A DNA stretch of 9,914 nucleotides from Salinibacterium sp. (GCA_025352485.1 JANXTJ010000126.1:1-9914), one strand, 5' to 3'; shown: positions 1 to 7,408, counted from the first letter of the stretch. Notes: generated by a model not told the origin, from the sequence alone. Numbers and translations are program-made.

Positions 1-1259
1 ACAGTCTGCAGCGTCACACTCCACGCGCCATTCGTGACCACAGCAGTGCGAGTCTCGCCGCCAACCGTCACCGTCACGGTGCGACCCTCAGCATCAGACA
101 AGCCCGTAATCGTCGGCGTCGTCTTATTCGTCGAGACCGCCGAACCACCCGTGATCGTCAACGTCGGGGGAATTGTGTCAACGGTCAGCATCTGGGTGAT
201 GGTCGTAGAGAGTCCCGCGGCATCCGTCACCGTCACGGTTACGGTGTGCGTGCCGTCTGTCAGGTTTGTGGTCGTCGGCTGCGACCATTTGCCGTTCGAA
301 TCCACCGTGATCGAGGGTGATACGAGGTTGCCGTCAATCCAGACAGCCACCCGTGCGCCGACCTTATCCGAGGTGCCGGTGATTGTCGGCTGCTTGTTTT
401 TCGTCAGTGTCGGCGAGGTGAAGGCCACGATCGGCGCAGTGTCTGCTGCCGCGGTCGAGATGTTGTTGGTGTCAAGCGTCACTGCACCATTGAGGGCGAT
501 GAGTCGACCATCAATTGAGGCGCCGGTGGTTGCGGTAATTGAGGTCAGCGCAAGAATCGTGCCGCTGAAGTACGACCAGGTTCCGAGGGTCGCCGAACTG
601 CCAACCACCCAGAACACGTTTGCGGCTTGGGCTCCGTTTTTTAGAAGTACGGTGCTGGCCGCGATGCTGGGGCTTCCGGCCGCCGTAACCAACGTTGTGC
701 CCGCGTTGAAGATGAATACGGAATTCGGGTCGCCGCCACCGTCGAGCGTCACCGTCCCCGTGATATCGAGGGAACTGCCCGCCGTGTAGACGCCGGGGCC
801 GTAATTCTGGCCGCCGAGCTGGAAGGTGCTGCCGCTGAGTGACGTGCTGCGGCGACTCCTCGCGTCGTTGTATGCCGCGGTTGCCGCTGACTGCGCGGTG
901 CTCGCGCGGGCCGTGCCGGGATCAATAGCCCCATCCACGATCCCGGGGCCAGAGTCGACCCGCGCAAAGCCGGTAAGGGCAGTGCCCGGGAACACCCCGA
1001 GGTCACCCGTGAGGTGGGTGGGCGTTGCGCCGACTGCCGTACCGGCATTGGTGGACGTGGATGCCGCGAGCACCGAATACGTTGCGGCAGCGCCGAGCGG
1101 TACTCCCGTTTGGTTTGAGGGGTCTGCCGCTGCGCGCGTCGCCGGGAAGGCCGGACCGGCAGCGATCAGCAGGCCCAGAGTGACGACCGCTGCCGTGAGC
1201 TTGATCGCGGTGCGAGAGAGCAAGGGCTTGCGCGCGGAGGCGGAGGTCACGGCAACCAT
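1..1259 (-). CDS. Secreted ice-binding protein (DUF3494) with C-terminal Ig-like repeats, partial
   Basis: The visible 419 residues are open to the window edge, so the C-terminus is missing. Residues 1-46 are a Sec-type signal peptide: a basic n-region, a hydrophobic core at about 21-38 (LTAAVVTLGLLIAAGPAF) and an Ala-rich cleavage region near 43-46. Residues about 55-268 match the DUF3494 ice-binding beta-solenoid. Landmarks are ATYSVLAAST near 59, LTGDLGVFPG near 83, VDGAIDPGTA near 108, GVYTAGSSL near 156, ANVFWVVGSSATLG near 213, SGTILALTSIT near 232 and GAVTLDTNNI near 258. Residues 276-361 and 363-419 are two bacterial Ig-like repeats rich in TVTVTV and ITG motifs; more probably follow. 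Proteins of this family bind ice outside the cell, inhibiting recrystallisation or attaching cells to ice. The start is the ATG at 1259, preceded by AAGAAGG five bases upstream. The gene is probably monocistronic at its 5' end. The family call is firm; the role (free antifreeze versus surface adhesin) is inference. Confidence 0.93.
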   Translation of the reverse strand, partial: MVAVTSASARKPLLSRTAIKLTAAVVTLGLLIAAGPAFPATRAAADPSNQTGVPLGAAATYSVLAASTSTNAGTAVGATPTHLTGDLGVFPGTALTGFARVDSGPGIVDGAIDPGTARASTAQSAATAAYNDARSRRSTSLSGSTFQLGGQNYGPGVYTAGSSLDITGTVTLDGGGDPNSVFIFNAGTTLVTAAGSPSIAASTVLLKNGAQAANVFWVVGSSATLGTWSYFSGTILALTSITATTGASIDGRLIALNGAVTLDTNNISTAAADTAPIVAFTSPTLTKNKQPTITGTSDKVGARVAVWIDGNLVSPSITVDSNGKWSQPTTTNLTDGTHTVTVTVTDAAGLSTTITQMLTVDTIPPTLTITGGSAVSTNKTTPTITGLSDAEGRTVTVTVGGETRTAVVTNGAWSVTLQT

Positions 1260-1281
1260 GGGAACCTTCTTGGTACATGCA

Positions 1282-1296
1282 GCCACAGATAGTGGC
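1282..1296 (-). other. Small hairpin in the ice-binding gene leader
   Basis: A perfect 5-bp inverted repeat (GCCAC-AGATA-GTGGC) lies about 23 bases upstream of the ice-binding protein start codon, inside the predicted 5' leader. It could affect translation, for example with temperature, but a 5-bp stem is short and this is speculative. Confidence 0.25.
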
Positions 1297-1328
1297 GTTG
1301 GGTCCGACTAGGCGTTCCCGATGTCCAC

Positions 1329-1357
1329 AGTATAGGGGTCAATTGATATATCGTGAC
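1329..1357 (-). promoter_or_regulatory. Putative promoter of the ice-binding protein gene
   Basis: Read on the minus strand, a TATACT -10 element (1334-1329) lies 17 bases downstream of a weak -35-like GTCACG (1357-1352). The -10 is close to consensus but the -35 matches only three of six bases. Transcription would begin near 1322, leaving a leader of about 60 bases before the ATG at 1259. This is a sequence match only. Confidence 0.4.
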
Positions 1358-1376
1358 GCTTTCTGTACCCCTTTTT

Positions 1377-1396
1377 TGTCCGCTACATGGCGGACA
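1377..1396 (-). terminator. Inverted repeat just downstream of the LLM monooxygenase stop; possible terminator
   Basis: A perfect 7-bp inverted repeat, TGTCCGC, loop TACATG, GCGGACA, begins eight bases past the TGA of the LLM gene in its direction of transcription. On that strand it is followed by an A-tract rather than a U-tract, so it is not a canonical intrinsic terminator. Actinobacterial terminators often lack a U-tract, and the position is right for ending the LLM transcript before the ice-binding gene. It could also be an operator upstream of the ice-binding promoter, whose predicted -35 lies 20 bases away. Confidence 0.4.
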
Positions 1397-1404
1397 CTTC
1401 AAAG

Positions 1405-2451
1405 TCAGCGCAAAAGATCCCTCACCAGCGGGATGACGCGCGATCCGTACAGCTCGATGGAGTGCATCATCAGCTCATGCGGAAGCGTTCCGGCGCTGTA
1501 TTTCAGGTCAAAACGCTGTATTCCCAGAGTTCTTATCGTCTTTGCGAGCTTGCGGGCCACCGTTTCGGGCGAGCCCAGATAGAGCGAACCGTGACTAATT
1601 TCGTTCTCATACTCGGCGCGCGTGGAGGGCGCCCACCCGCGTTCGGCGCCGATCCGATCACGCATCGCCTTGTGGTGCGCGAAGTACTGTTCCGCGGCCT
1701 CGGCATCGGTGTCGGCGATGAAGCCGGGTGAGTGCACAGCGATCGGCAGGTCGGGCGTGCCCAACTGCGCGAGCGCGCGATGGTACAGATCGACGTAGGG
1801 CGCGAAGCGGGCCGGGTCTCCCCCAATAATCGCCAAGACGAGAGGAAACGAGTGTGATGCGGCACGAACGACCGACTCTGGGCTGCCCCCGACCCCGACC
1901 CACGTGGTGAGGTGGCCGCCCTCGGTGCGCGGGTAGACATCTTGCTCGGTGAGCGATGCACGCTGGGTGCCCTGCCAGGTGACCGGCCGTTCTTTGAGGA
2001 GTTCGGCGAACAGGCCGAGTTTCTCCTCGAACAGCACTTCGTATGACGTGAGGTCGTACCCGAAGAGCGGGAACGATTCGGTGAAAGATCCGCGCCCGAG
2101 GATGATCTCGGCACGACCGTTGGAGAGCGCATCGACTGTGGCGAAACGCTGATACACCCGCACCGGATCATCCGAGCTGAGCACCGTCACAGCCGAACCG
2201 AGGCGGATGTTCTTCGTCACCGTGGCGATGCCGGCCAGCACGGTCTCGGGGCTCGAGACAGCGAAATCCACCCGGTGGTGCTCCCCCACCCCGATGAAGT
2301 CGATACCCAAATCGTCGGCGAGCACGGCCTCGGCCACGAGATTGCGGATCACCTGCGCCTGACTGACCGGCGAGTCATCCAGCCCCACCGTCACGTCGCC
2401 GAAAGTGTCGAGCCCGAACTGTACCGCGTCTGCCATCACTGCCTCTGCCAT
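1405..2451 (-). CDS. LLM-class flavin-dependent oxidoreductase
   Basis: 348 residues from the chosen start. It is a luciferase-like TIM-barrel monooxygenase that should use reduced flavin and oxygen; its substrate cannot be read from the sequence. Supporting motifs are VQFGLDTFGDV-type strand 1 at 10-20, GVGEHHR at 54-60 (the characteristic EHH of the family), NIRLGSAVTVLSSDDPVRVY at 81-100, SNGRAEIILGRGSF at 110-123, WVGVGGSPESVVRAA at 184-198 and YLGSPETVARKL at 291-302. It resembles the Atu2307-like (PDB 2I7G) branch of the family. The start is uncertain because a 15-bp tandem repeat gives three in-frame ATGs at 2466, 2451 and 2436. I prefer 2451, since GGGGAAGG lies about five bases upstream. 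A longer open frame to 2598 is rejected because it crosses the 2529-2562 hairpin. It is separated from the upstream hydrolase by 143 bp containing that hairpin, so it probably has its own promoter. Confidence 0.9.
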   Translation of the reverse strand: MAEAVMADAVQFGLDTFGDVTVGLDDSPVSQAQVIRNLVAEAVLADDLGIDFIGVGEHHRVDFAVSSPETVLAGIATVTKNIRLGSAVTVLSSDDPVRVYQRFATVDALSNGRAEIILGRGSFTESFPLFGYDLTSYEVLFEEKLGLFAELLKERPVTWQGTQRASLTEQDVYPRTEGGHLTTWVGVGGSPESVVRAASHSFPLVLAIIGGDPARFAPYVDLYHRALAQLGTPDLPIAVHSPGFIADTDAEAAEQYFAHHKAMRDRIGAERGWAPSTRAEYENEISHGSLYLGSPETVARKLAKTIRTLGIQRFDLKYSAGTLPHELMMHSIELYGSRVIPLVRDLLR

Positions 2452-2458
2452 CACTGCC
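2429..2458 (-). repeat. 15-bp perfect tandem duplication at the 5' end of the LLM gene
   Basis: Two exact copies of a 15-base unit, GGCAGTGATGGCAGA on the minus strand (2458-2444 and 2443-2429), encode two copies of AVMA(E/D). Being 15 bp long it preserves the frame, and each copy carries an ATG. It therefore duplicates the translation start of the LLM monooxygenase. Confidence 0.85.
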
Positions 2459-2528
2459 TTCCCCATGCCTGCCAACGTATCGGTGTGCACAACAATCGTG
2501 GTGCGCCACCCATTCCTGATAGCGCGAA

Positions 2529-2562
2529 GAAGCCCCAGGTCACCTCGGCGACCGGGGGCTTC
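2529..2562 (-). terminator. Strong hairpin terminator after the hydrolase gene
   Basis: The outer stem GAAGCCCC (2529-2536) pairs perfectly with GGGGCTTC (2555-2562). After one mismatched pair the stem continues with GGTC (2538-2541) pairing GACC (2550-2553), closing on an 8-base loop. It sits 32 bases beyond the hydrolase TGA in its direction of transcription and is followed by TTCG rather than a long U-tract. Position and strength support a terminator that separates the hydrolase and LLM transcripts. Confidence 0.65.
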
Positions 2563-2594
2563 CTGCCCACCGCCGGGCTGGGCCCGGCGCCAAA

Positions 2595-4439
2595 TCAATA
2601 GTTAACGGTGAGCGTGTTCGTTACGGCGACCAGCGTGACAACTGCCGCCATGATGAATCCCCCAATGTACGGGTTACCCGTCACACGGTAGAGCTTGCGT
2701 GACAGCACCGCCGCCCCTGCAAGGATGATGATCACCGGGAACAACCAAATGCTGAAGATGCCGCCGAAGCCCGGGATCGGGTTGCCCGTGATGAAGAACG
2801 TCACGTACTGAACGACCACGAGCACGATCGGTGCCAGCGCGTTGACGATCGCCAGGACGAGCGTGTTCAGCCACTCCTTACCCCGGAGGGTGAAGTGATT
2901 GAAGACGTTGATCGCCACCGAGTTGGCCAGGAAATAGACGAGGAAGAACGGCACATAGAGCAGTGCGATCCACAGCTTGTCTGGGCCGAAGTCTTTGACG
3001 GCAATGACCCAGAACCGGAAGTCGGTGTGGAGCAGCCAGCTGAAGAAGAACACGATGCCGTACGCGGCTGCGACGGTCAGGGCGCCGAGCCCGATGCCGT
3101 GGAAGAACTTCTTCCAGCCGGGCAGCAGGCCCAAGGTACGCAGGTTCAGCCCGTTCTTACGCCCGAACAGCAGGTACGAGATCGTCATGACCACTATCGC
3201 GGCCACGCCGTTGATCGCCGCCCAGAGGGCGATGAAGAAAACCGCGCCCTGCGTGAAGATCGTCGGGGTGATGTTAAAGGCGATGCCCTGGATCCAGGGC
3301 GTCTGGCTCATGATCACGTAGGAGATGCCCGAGACAAGTGCCGAGACCACCATCGCTGCCCAGAACCACGCCAGACCCTTGCGACTGTTCGCCGATACCG
3401 TCAAGGGGCTCTCGAGTTTGAGGCCGGCGAATGCGCGGGTACCCAGCAGCGAACGAGCGAACGCGAGCAGGAAGATCGCGAAGCCGATCAGGCCGAGAGC
3501 GGTAAAGGCTTCCTTGACCTGCCAGATCTGCGTTCCGGACTCGATGGGGGTCGGAGCCCCGAACGCCTTTTGCCAGAAGTCGACCTGGTCAGCGACGGTG
3601 CCCTTCGAGATCGTGCCCCACGGGTGGGTCTGCGCGGGCGTGTAGACCACGCGGATCGAACCTCCGTCGGTGTAGAAGGTGCCGGCATCGCGGGCGTCGG
3701 TGATCTTTGTGGGATCTGCGCCGTAGTGCAGGAACGACTGCGCGTTCGGGGTGCCGATGTAGTCACGCGGGGGGGTCAGGGGAACGCCCTGTGCGCTGTA
3801 ACTGCGGAAGAAGAACTCGTCGTACTGGTCGGCGACCAGGCCCGTGTCACGGGAACCGTACATGTTGAAGTACTTGTTCTTGTTCGCAGCATCCGTGTAC
3901 ACCGGGTCGTTGTCGACAAGGAAGACGGCAGCAACGAGTTGCTTCGCGGTGGCGTTGTCGAGCGCGACCGTGAAGTTCGCCGCACGGGCTCCGTTAGAGT
4001 GGCCCGAGATACCGATCTTCGCCGTGTCGACGTAGGGCAGGGCAGCCGCGAGCTTCACCGCGTCGTACATGCCGGTGCCGCCGAGCGTAACGTCTGAGTT
4101 CGTCAGATAGTCGGAGTCGCCGTGCCCGTACATGTCGATAGAGATCACGACGTAGCCACGACGAGCAAGCTCGACGTAGTTGGCATCCTGCATCTCCTTG
4201 TTGTTCCACCAGCCGTGGGCGACGATGATCGCCGGCGCCTTATGGTCGGCAGAGACACCATTCGGCTTGTAGAGCAGTGCGCTCATGGATTCGCCTGACG
4301 ATGTCTCCCAGCTCATGTCTTTCACGGTGATCGTGTACCCGGACGTTTGCACGGCGGATGCCACGATCGACGACAACACGACCAGCACCAGTGACAGTGC
4401 CAGCCAGAAGCCATTTTGCTTCACCATTGGGGGTTTCAT
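2595..4439 (-). CDS. Membrane-anchored alpha/beta hydrolase with polytopic C-terminal domain
   Basis: 614 residues. Residues 11-30 form an N-terminal signal anchor behind a basic start, which should place residues about 31-305 outside the membrane. That part is an alpha/beta hydrolase of the dienelactone-hydrolase/esterase type: oxyanion-region VAHGWW at 73-78, IDMYGHGDSD at 101-110, nucleophile elbow GHSNG with Ser148, candidate acid Asp198 in YGSRDTG, and catalytic His272 in THPWG. Residues about 311-612 hold about eight or nine hydrophobic helices (roughly 311-330, 355-376, 383-405, 408-425, 448-470, 488-512, 524-550, 558-580, 592-612) with no motif I recognise. Substrate is unknown. The start is the ATG at 4439, preceded by AAAGGAG ten bases upstream and TAGGGA closer; a longer frame to 4538 is rejected for lack of these signals. 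It lies 120 bp downstream of glpD on the same strand and could be co-transcribed, perhaps acting on lipids or esters, which is inference. Confidence 0.88.
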   Translation of the reverse strand: MKPPMVKQNGFWLALSLVLVVLSSIVASAVQTSGYTITVKDMSWETSSGESMSALLYKPNGVSADHKAPAIIVAHGWWNNKEMQDANYVELARRGYVVISIDMYGHGDSDYLTNSDVTLGGTGMYDAVKLAAALPYVDTAKIGISGHSNGARAANFTVALDNATAKQLVAAVFLVDNDPVYTDAANKNKYFNMYGSRDTGLVADQYDEFFFRSYSAQGVPLTPPRDYIGTPNAQSFLHYGADPTKITDARDAGTFYTDGGSIRVVYTPAQTHPWGTISKGTVADQVDFWQKAFGAPTPIESGTQIWQVKEAFTALGLIGFAIFLLAFARSLLGTRAFAGLKLESPLTVSANSRKGLAWFWAAMVVSALVSGISYVIMSQTPWIQGIAFNITPTIFTQGAVFFIALWAAINGVAAIVVMTISYLLFGRKNGLNLRTLGLLPGWKKFFHGIGLGALTVAAAYGIVFFFSWLLHTDFRFWVIAVKDFGPDKLWIALLYVPFFLVYFLANSVAINVFNHFTLRGKEWLNTLVLAIVNALAPIVLVVVQYVTFFITGNPIPGFGGIFSIWLFPVIIILAGAAVLSRKLYRVTGNPYIGGFIMAAVVTLVAVTNTLTVNY

Positions 4440-4559
4440 TGATTCCCTACTCCTTTGTGTGGGTATCGGTTTATTGCACGAGACGCGGATGCCGCGCTCG
4501 TCATGGCGTACGGATAGCTCGGGTCTCCATGCCCTCATCCACCCAGCCCATGGTCTTCG

Positions 4560-6314
4560 TTACTCGCGGGATGCGAGATCGATCATCGGGACGATATCTC
4601 CCGCCTTCTCGCGGGCGCGAGCTGCGTCCACGTCGTCAGGCTGCCGGGCCGCATCCGCGTCCGCTGCGGCCCGCTGCCGGTAGACGGCAACCTCGTGGGC
4701 CGCCTGCTTGTCTGACCAGCCGAGGGTGGCCTGGGCGATCGCGCTGACCTCCGGGAGGGCAGCCATTGCCTCGTTGAGGTACTCGTAGACCATGCGTGTG
4801 CGGCGCATCATGAGGTCGTCGAGATGAAGCGCACCTTCGTGGGTGATCGCGTAGACGATCTCCGCGCGGAGATAGGCCGGAGCGTGTTCGAGCGGCTTAG
4901 CCATGCCCGGCTCGGCGGTGGCGATGTCTGCTATCTCACGGATGTTGGCGCCGTAGCGGTGCAGCAGGTGGTCGGTGGTGGCCCCATCCCAACCAAAGCC
5001 GTCGACTATCGAGGCCAGTTCGGCTCGCGCGGCGGCGAGGCCATCAGCTCCGACCAGCGGGATTGAGATGGTCACCGACGGCCGCTTGGCGGCACCCGCC
5101 TTCCCCAGGGCAAAGTCGACGGCGTCGCGCGCCATGATCCGGTAGGTGGTGAACTTGCCGCCAGCGATCGCGACCAGGCCGGGGACGGGGGAGGCCACGG
5201 TGTGCTCCCGCGACACCTTCGCTGACTGCGTGCCGTCTTTCGTCCCCGGCTGCAGCAGCGGGCGAAGCCCCGCCCAAGTGCCGACGATATCGGCGTGGCC
5301 AATCGGATGCACGAGCACCTTGTTTGCCTCGGCGATCACGTAGTCGATGTCGGCCGCGGTGGCTACCGGGTTCATGAGCTCTTCGTGCCACGGCGTGTCT
5401 GTGGTGCCGATGACCCAGTATCGCGACCAGGGAATCACGAACAGCACACTCTTGGAGGTCTGCAGGATCAGCCCGGGCGTGCCTTTGATCCGGTCGCGGG
5501 GCACCACGATGTGAATGCCCTTCGAGGCAAGCACCCGCAGGCCGCCGTTGTCGTGGGCGAGGGCCTGGGACTGCTCCGTCCAGACCCCGGTGGAGCTGAT
5601 GACCGTCCGGGCTTTCGCCGTGAAACGCGTGCCGGTCTCGAGATCCATCAGCACGGCGCCATCCACGGCGCCCGCGGTGTTTTTGGTGAGCTCGACCACC
5701 TGGGTGCGCGAGGCCGCGTGCACCCCGTATGACGCTGCCGTTCGCAGGACCGTGAGCACGAAGCGGGAGTCGTCGACGTTCGCATCCCAATACTCGACAG
5801 CACCGACGGCGGCATCCTGTGCAAAATCAGGAAATGCCGCGGTGAGCCCGCGGCGGGAGAGATGACGGTGGAAGGGCAGCGCCCGCTTTCCGCGGCGGAT
5901 GCTCGCGAGCAGGTCGTAGAGCAGGATGCCCGCGCCTACGAAGGCCCGCTCCCACACGCGATGGCGCAGCGGATACAGAAATGGCAGCGGGTGCACGAGG
6001 TGAGGGGCGACGGCAGTGAGCAGCAGGTCGCGCTCTTTGAGGGCCTCGAGCACAAGTTTGAAGTCGAGCATCTGCAAGTAACGCAGCCCGCCATGGACGA
6101 GTTTGCTGGAGCGGCTCGAGGTGCCGGCCGACCAGTCCTGCGCCTCGACCACGGCCACGGACATGCCTCGACTGGCGGCATCAAGGGCGATCCCTGCCCC
6201 CGTGACGCCGCCGCCGATGACCAGAATGTCAAGCGCTTCGCCGGGCCTGACGCTCGCTGTCAGTCGCCCGATCGCGCTCTCTCGAGTAGCCACGGTGAGG
6301 ATGCTGTCGGTCAT
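4560..6314 (-). CDS. glpD: Glycerol-3-phosphate dehydrogenase (FAD-dependent, aerobic)
   Basis: 584 residues, the usual length for this family. It oxidises sn-glycerol 3-phosphate to dihydroxyacetone phosphate at the inner face of the membrane and passes electrons via FAD to the quinone pool, in glycerol and phospholipid-glycerol catabolism. Evidence: an FAD-binding Rossmann motif IGGGVTGAGIALDAASRG at 33-50, the family signature SSKLVHGGLRYL at 69-80, WDANVDDSR at 176-184, GTTDTPW at 303-309, the second FAD motif GGKFTTYR at 385-392, and a C-terminal DAO_C domain with RRTRM at 504-508. The start is the ATG at 6314. An open frame continues upstream to 6425 but crosses the operator and the divergent regulator, so it is rejected. 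No Shine-Dalgarno precedes 6314, consistent with a leaderless mRNA. It is divergent from a SorC-family regulator that is its most likely controller. Confidence 0.96.
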   Translation of the reverse strand: MTDSILTVATRESAIGRLTASVRPGEALDILVIGGGVTGAGIALDAASRGMSVAVVEAQDWSAGTSSRSSKLVHGGLRYLQMLDFKLVLEALKERDLLLTAVAPHLVHPLPFLYPLRHRVWERAFVGAGILLYDLLASIRRGKRALPFHRHLSRRGLTAAFPDFAQDAAVGAVEYWDANVDDSRFVLTVLRTAASYGVHAASRTQVVELTKNTAGAVDGAVLMDLETGTRFTAKARTVISSTGVWTEQSQALAHDNGGLRVLASKGIHIVVPRDRIKGTPGLILQTSKSVLFVIPWSRYWVIGTTDTPWHEELMNPVATAADIDYVIAEANKVLVHPIGHADIVGTWAGLRPLLQPGTKDGTQSAKVSREHTVASPVPGLVAIAGGKFTTYRIMARDAVDFALGKAGAAKRPSVTISIPLVGADGLAAARAELASIVDGFGWDGATTDHLLHRYGANIREIADIATAEPGMAKPLEHAPAYLRAEIVYAITHEGALHLDDLMMRRTRMVYEYLNEAMAALPEVSAIAQATLGWSDKQAAHEVAVYRQRAAADADAARQPDDVDAARAREKAGDIVPMIDLASRE

Positions 6315-6321
6315 GGGTTGC

Positions 6322-6352
6322 AGCGTATTACGATGAAACACTGCGGTGGCAA
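6322..6352 (-). promoter_or_regulatory. Putative glpD promoter (leaderless)
   Basis: On the minus strand TACGCT (6327-6322) fits the actinobacterial TANNNT -10 and ends seven bases before the glpD ATG, so transcription would start at or next to the start codon. An overlapping alternative -10, TAATAC (6330-6325), lies 16 bases after TTGCCA (6352-6347), which matches five of six -35 consensus bases. Either way the leader is near zero, matching the absence of a ribosome binding site. Confidence 0.5.
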
Positions 6353-6367
6353 CCTGAGCAGGCAATG

Positions 6368-6381
6368 TGCACATATGTGCA
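6368..6381. promoter_or_regulatory. Perfect 14-bp palindrome, probable operator of the glpD/SorC divergent region
   Basis: TGCACATATGTGCA is a perfect palindrome in the 77-bp gap between glpD and the regulator. It lies just upstream of the predicted glpD -35 and 10 bases before the regulator ATG, overlapping the regulator's own promoter or leader. SorC-family proteins commonly bind palindromes beside their own genes, so this is the natural candidate for autoregulation and glpD control. No binding data; inference from position and symmetry. Confidence 0.6.
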
Positions 6382-6391
6382 GAGGGGCACG

Positions 6392-7363
6392 ATGGACCGC
6401 GAAGAGAGCCTGCTGGCTGCGTCATCGATGTATTACCTGCAGGACGTCAAGATGGAGACGATAGCGAGTCACCTTCATATGTCGCGGTCAAGCGTGTCAC
6501 GCCTGCTCAAAGAGGCGCGAGCGACCGGCCTGGTGGAGATCACGCTGCGCCCCACACCCAGCCGAGCGCCTGGAGTGAGCAGGTATATTTCCGCAACCTT
6601 CGGCGTCGAGGTCTATGTCGTGCCGGTCGCCGACTCCGCCTCCGTGCCCGAACGCCTCGAACAGGTTGCCCTAGCGACCGCCCGAATGGTCACCGGGTTT
6701 TTCGATTCGGACATGATACTTGGAGTTGCCTGGGGCACCACGCTGGCGGCGATCGCGAAACATCTGGGCAAGAAGCCGACCCGCGGAAGCACAATCGTGC
6801 AACTCAATGGCGCGGCCAACAACCGCACGTCAGGCGCCGAATATGTGGGCAACCTGATCTCACGATTTGCCGAAGCATTCGATGCCACAGTGATCCTGTT
6901 CCCGGTTCCCGCCTTCTTCGATTACGCCGAAACCCGGCGCGCAATGTGGCGGGAGCGCTCGATCGCTCGAGTGCTCGATGTGCAACGCCGCGTCGATATC
7001 GCCCTATTTTCGATCGGCGCCGTCGCCGGCGAGGTGCCAAGTCACGTCTATTCAGCCGGCTACCTCGAGAAGGATGACATCGATATGCTCGGCGTCGAAG
7101 GGATCGTGGGGGACGTCTGCACGGTGTTCCTGCGCGCCGACGGCACGTATGAAGACTTGTCGCTGAACGAACGTGCAACGGGCCCTACCCCCGCGGAACT
7201 GCGCCGGCTCCCCCGCCGGGTATGCGCCGTCGCCGGTGACAGCAAGGTGTTGCCGCTGCTAGCGGCGTTACGCGCAGGCGTGATCACGCACCTCGTGATT
7301 GACGAACGAACAGCGACATTGCTCGCAGAGGTGGATGCGGCGGCCGAACAGGGTGAAGCCTAG
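6392..7363 (+). CDS. SorC-family sugar-binding transcriptional regulator
   Basis: 323 residues, typical of the family. Residues 5-50 form the N-terminal helix-turn-helix (LLAASSMYYLQDVKMETIAS, then SRSSVSRLLKEARATGLVEI with the recognition helix near 31-41). Residues about 60-318 are the SorC/DeoR-type effector-binding domain, recognisable from DMILGVAWGTTLAAIA at 107-122, STIVQLNGAANN at 133-144, DIALFSIGAV at 202-211, GVEGIVGDVC at 234-243 and AGDSKVLPLLAALRAGVITH at 281-300. Such domains sense phosphorylated sugars and modulate tetramer binding to DNA. Facing glpD, the effector is plausibly glycerol 3-phosphate or dihydroxyacetone phosphate; that is inference. The start is the ATG at 6392, with AGAGGGG about four bases upstream. 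An in-frame start further up, at 6365, would encode across the palindrome and is not chosen. It converges with alkB, with 45 bases between the stops and no clear terminator. Confidence 0.92.
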   Translation: MDREESLLAASSMYYLQDVKMETIASHLHMSRSSVSRLLKEARATGLVEITLRPTPSRAPGVSRYISATFGVEVYVVPVADSASVPERLEQVALATARMVTGFFDSDMILGVAWGTTLAAIAKHLGKKPTRGSTIVQLNGAANNRTSGAEYVGNLISRFAEAFDATVILFPVPAFFDYAETRRAMWRERSIARVLDVQRRVDIALFSIGAVAGEVPSHVYSAGYLEKDDIDMLGVEGIVGDVCTVFLRADGTYEDLSLNERATGPTPAELRRLPRRVCAVAGDSKVLPLLAALRAGVITHLVIDERTATLLAEVDAAAEQGEA

Positions 7364-7408
7364 GTGACCGAGCTCTCAGCGCGGCGGCTGTGCAGGTTGG
7401 ACAGATCT

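Noticed and set aside
34..789. Open frame of 251 codons on the plus strand at the left edge
   Set aside because: Its Val/Pro/Ser-rich translation is the complement of the Thr/Val-rich Ig-like and DUF3494 coding sequence on the minus strand, where family motifs are evident.
2480..2492. TGTGCACA palindrome near the LLM start as a second copy of the SorC-type operator
   Set aside because: It shares only a GTGCAC core with the 14-bp glpD palindrome, and an 8-bp palindrome is expected by chance at this scale.
2452..2598. N-terminal extension of the LLM monooxygenase to 2598
   Set aside because: The added residues are Arg/Gly-rich, non-homologous in style, and would translate through the 2529-2562 hairpin and overlap the hydrolase stop.
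2895..4097. Long open frame (400 codons) on the plus strand
   Set aside because: It lies entirely antisense to the hydrolase gene. Its translation is low-complexity, rich in D/E/R/V, with no family motif, while the minus-strand frame has a clear hydrolase triad and membrane helices. It is a typical high-GC antisense shadow.
6315..6425. N-terminal extension of GlpD to 6425
   Set aside because: It would run across the palindrome and into the divergent regulator. The family N-terminus fits the ATG at 6314, and a promoter lies immediately upstream of it.
7364..7408. Bidirectional terminator between the convergent SorC regulator and alkB
   Set aside because: No stem longer than a few base pairs and no T-tract could be found in the 45-bp gap.
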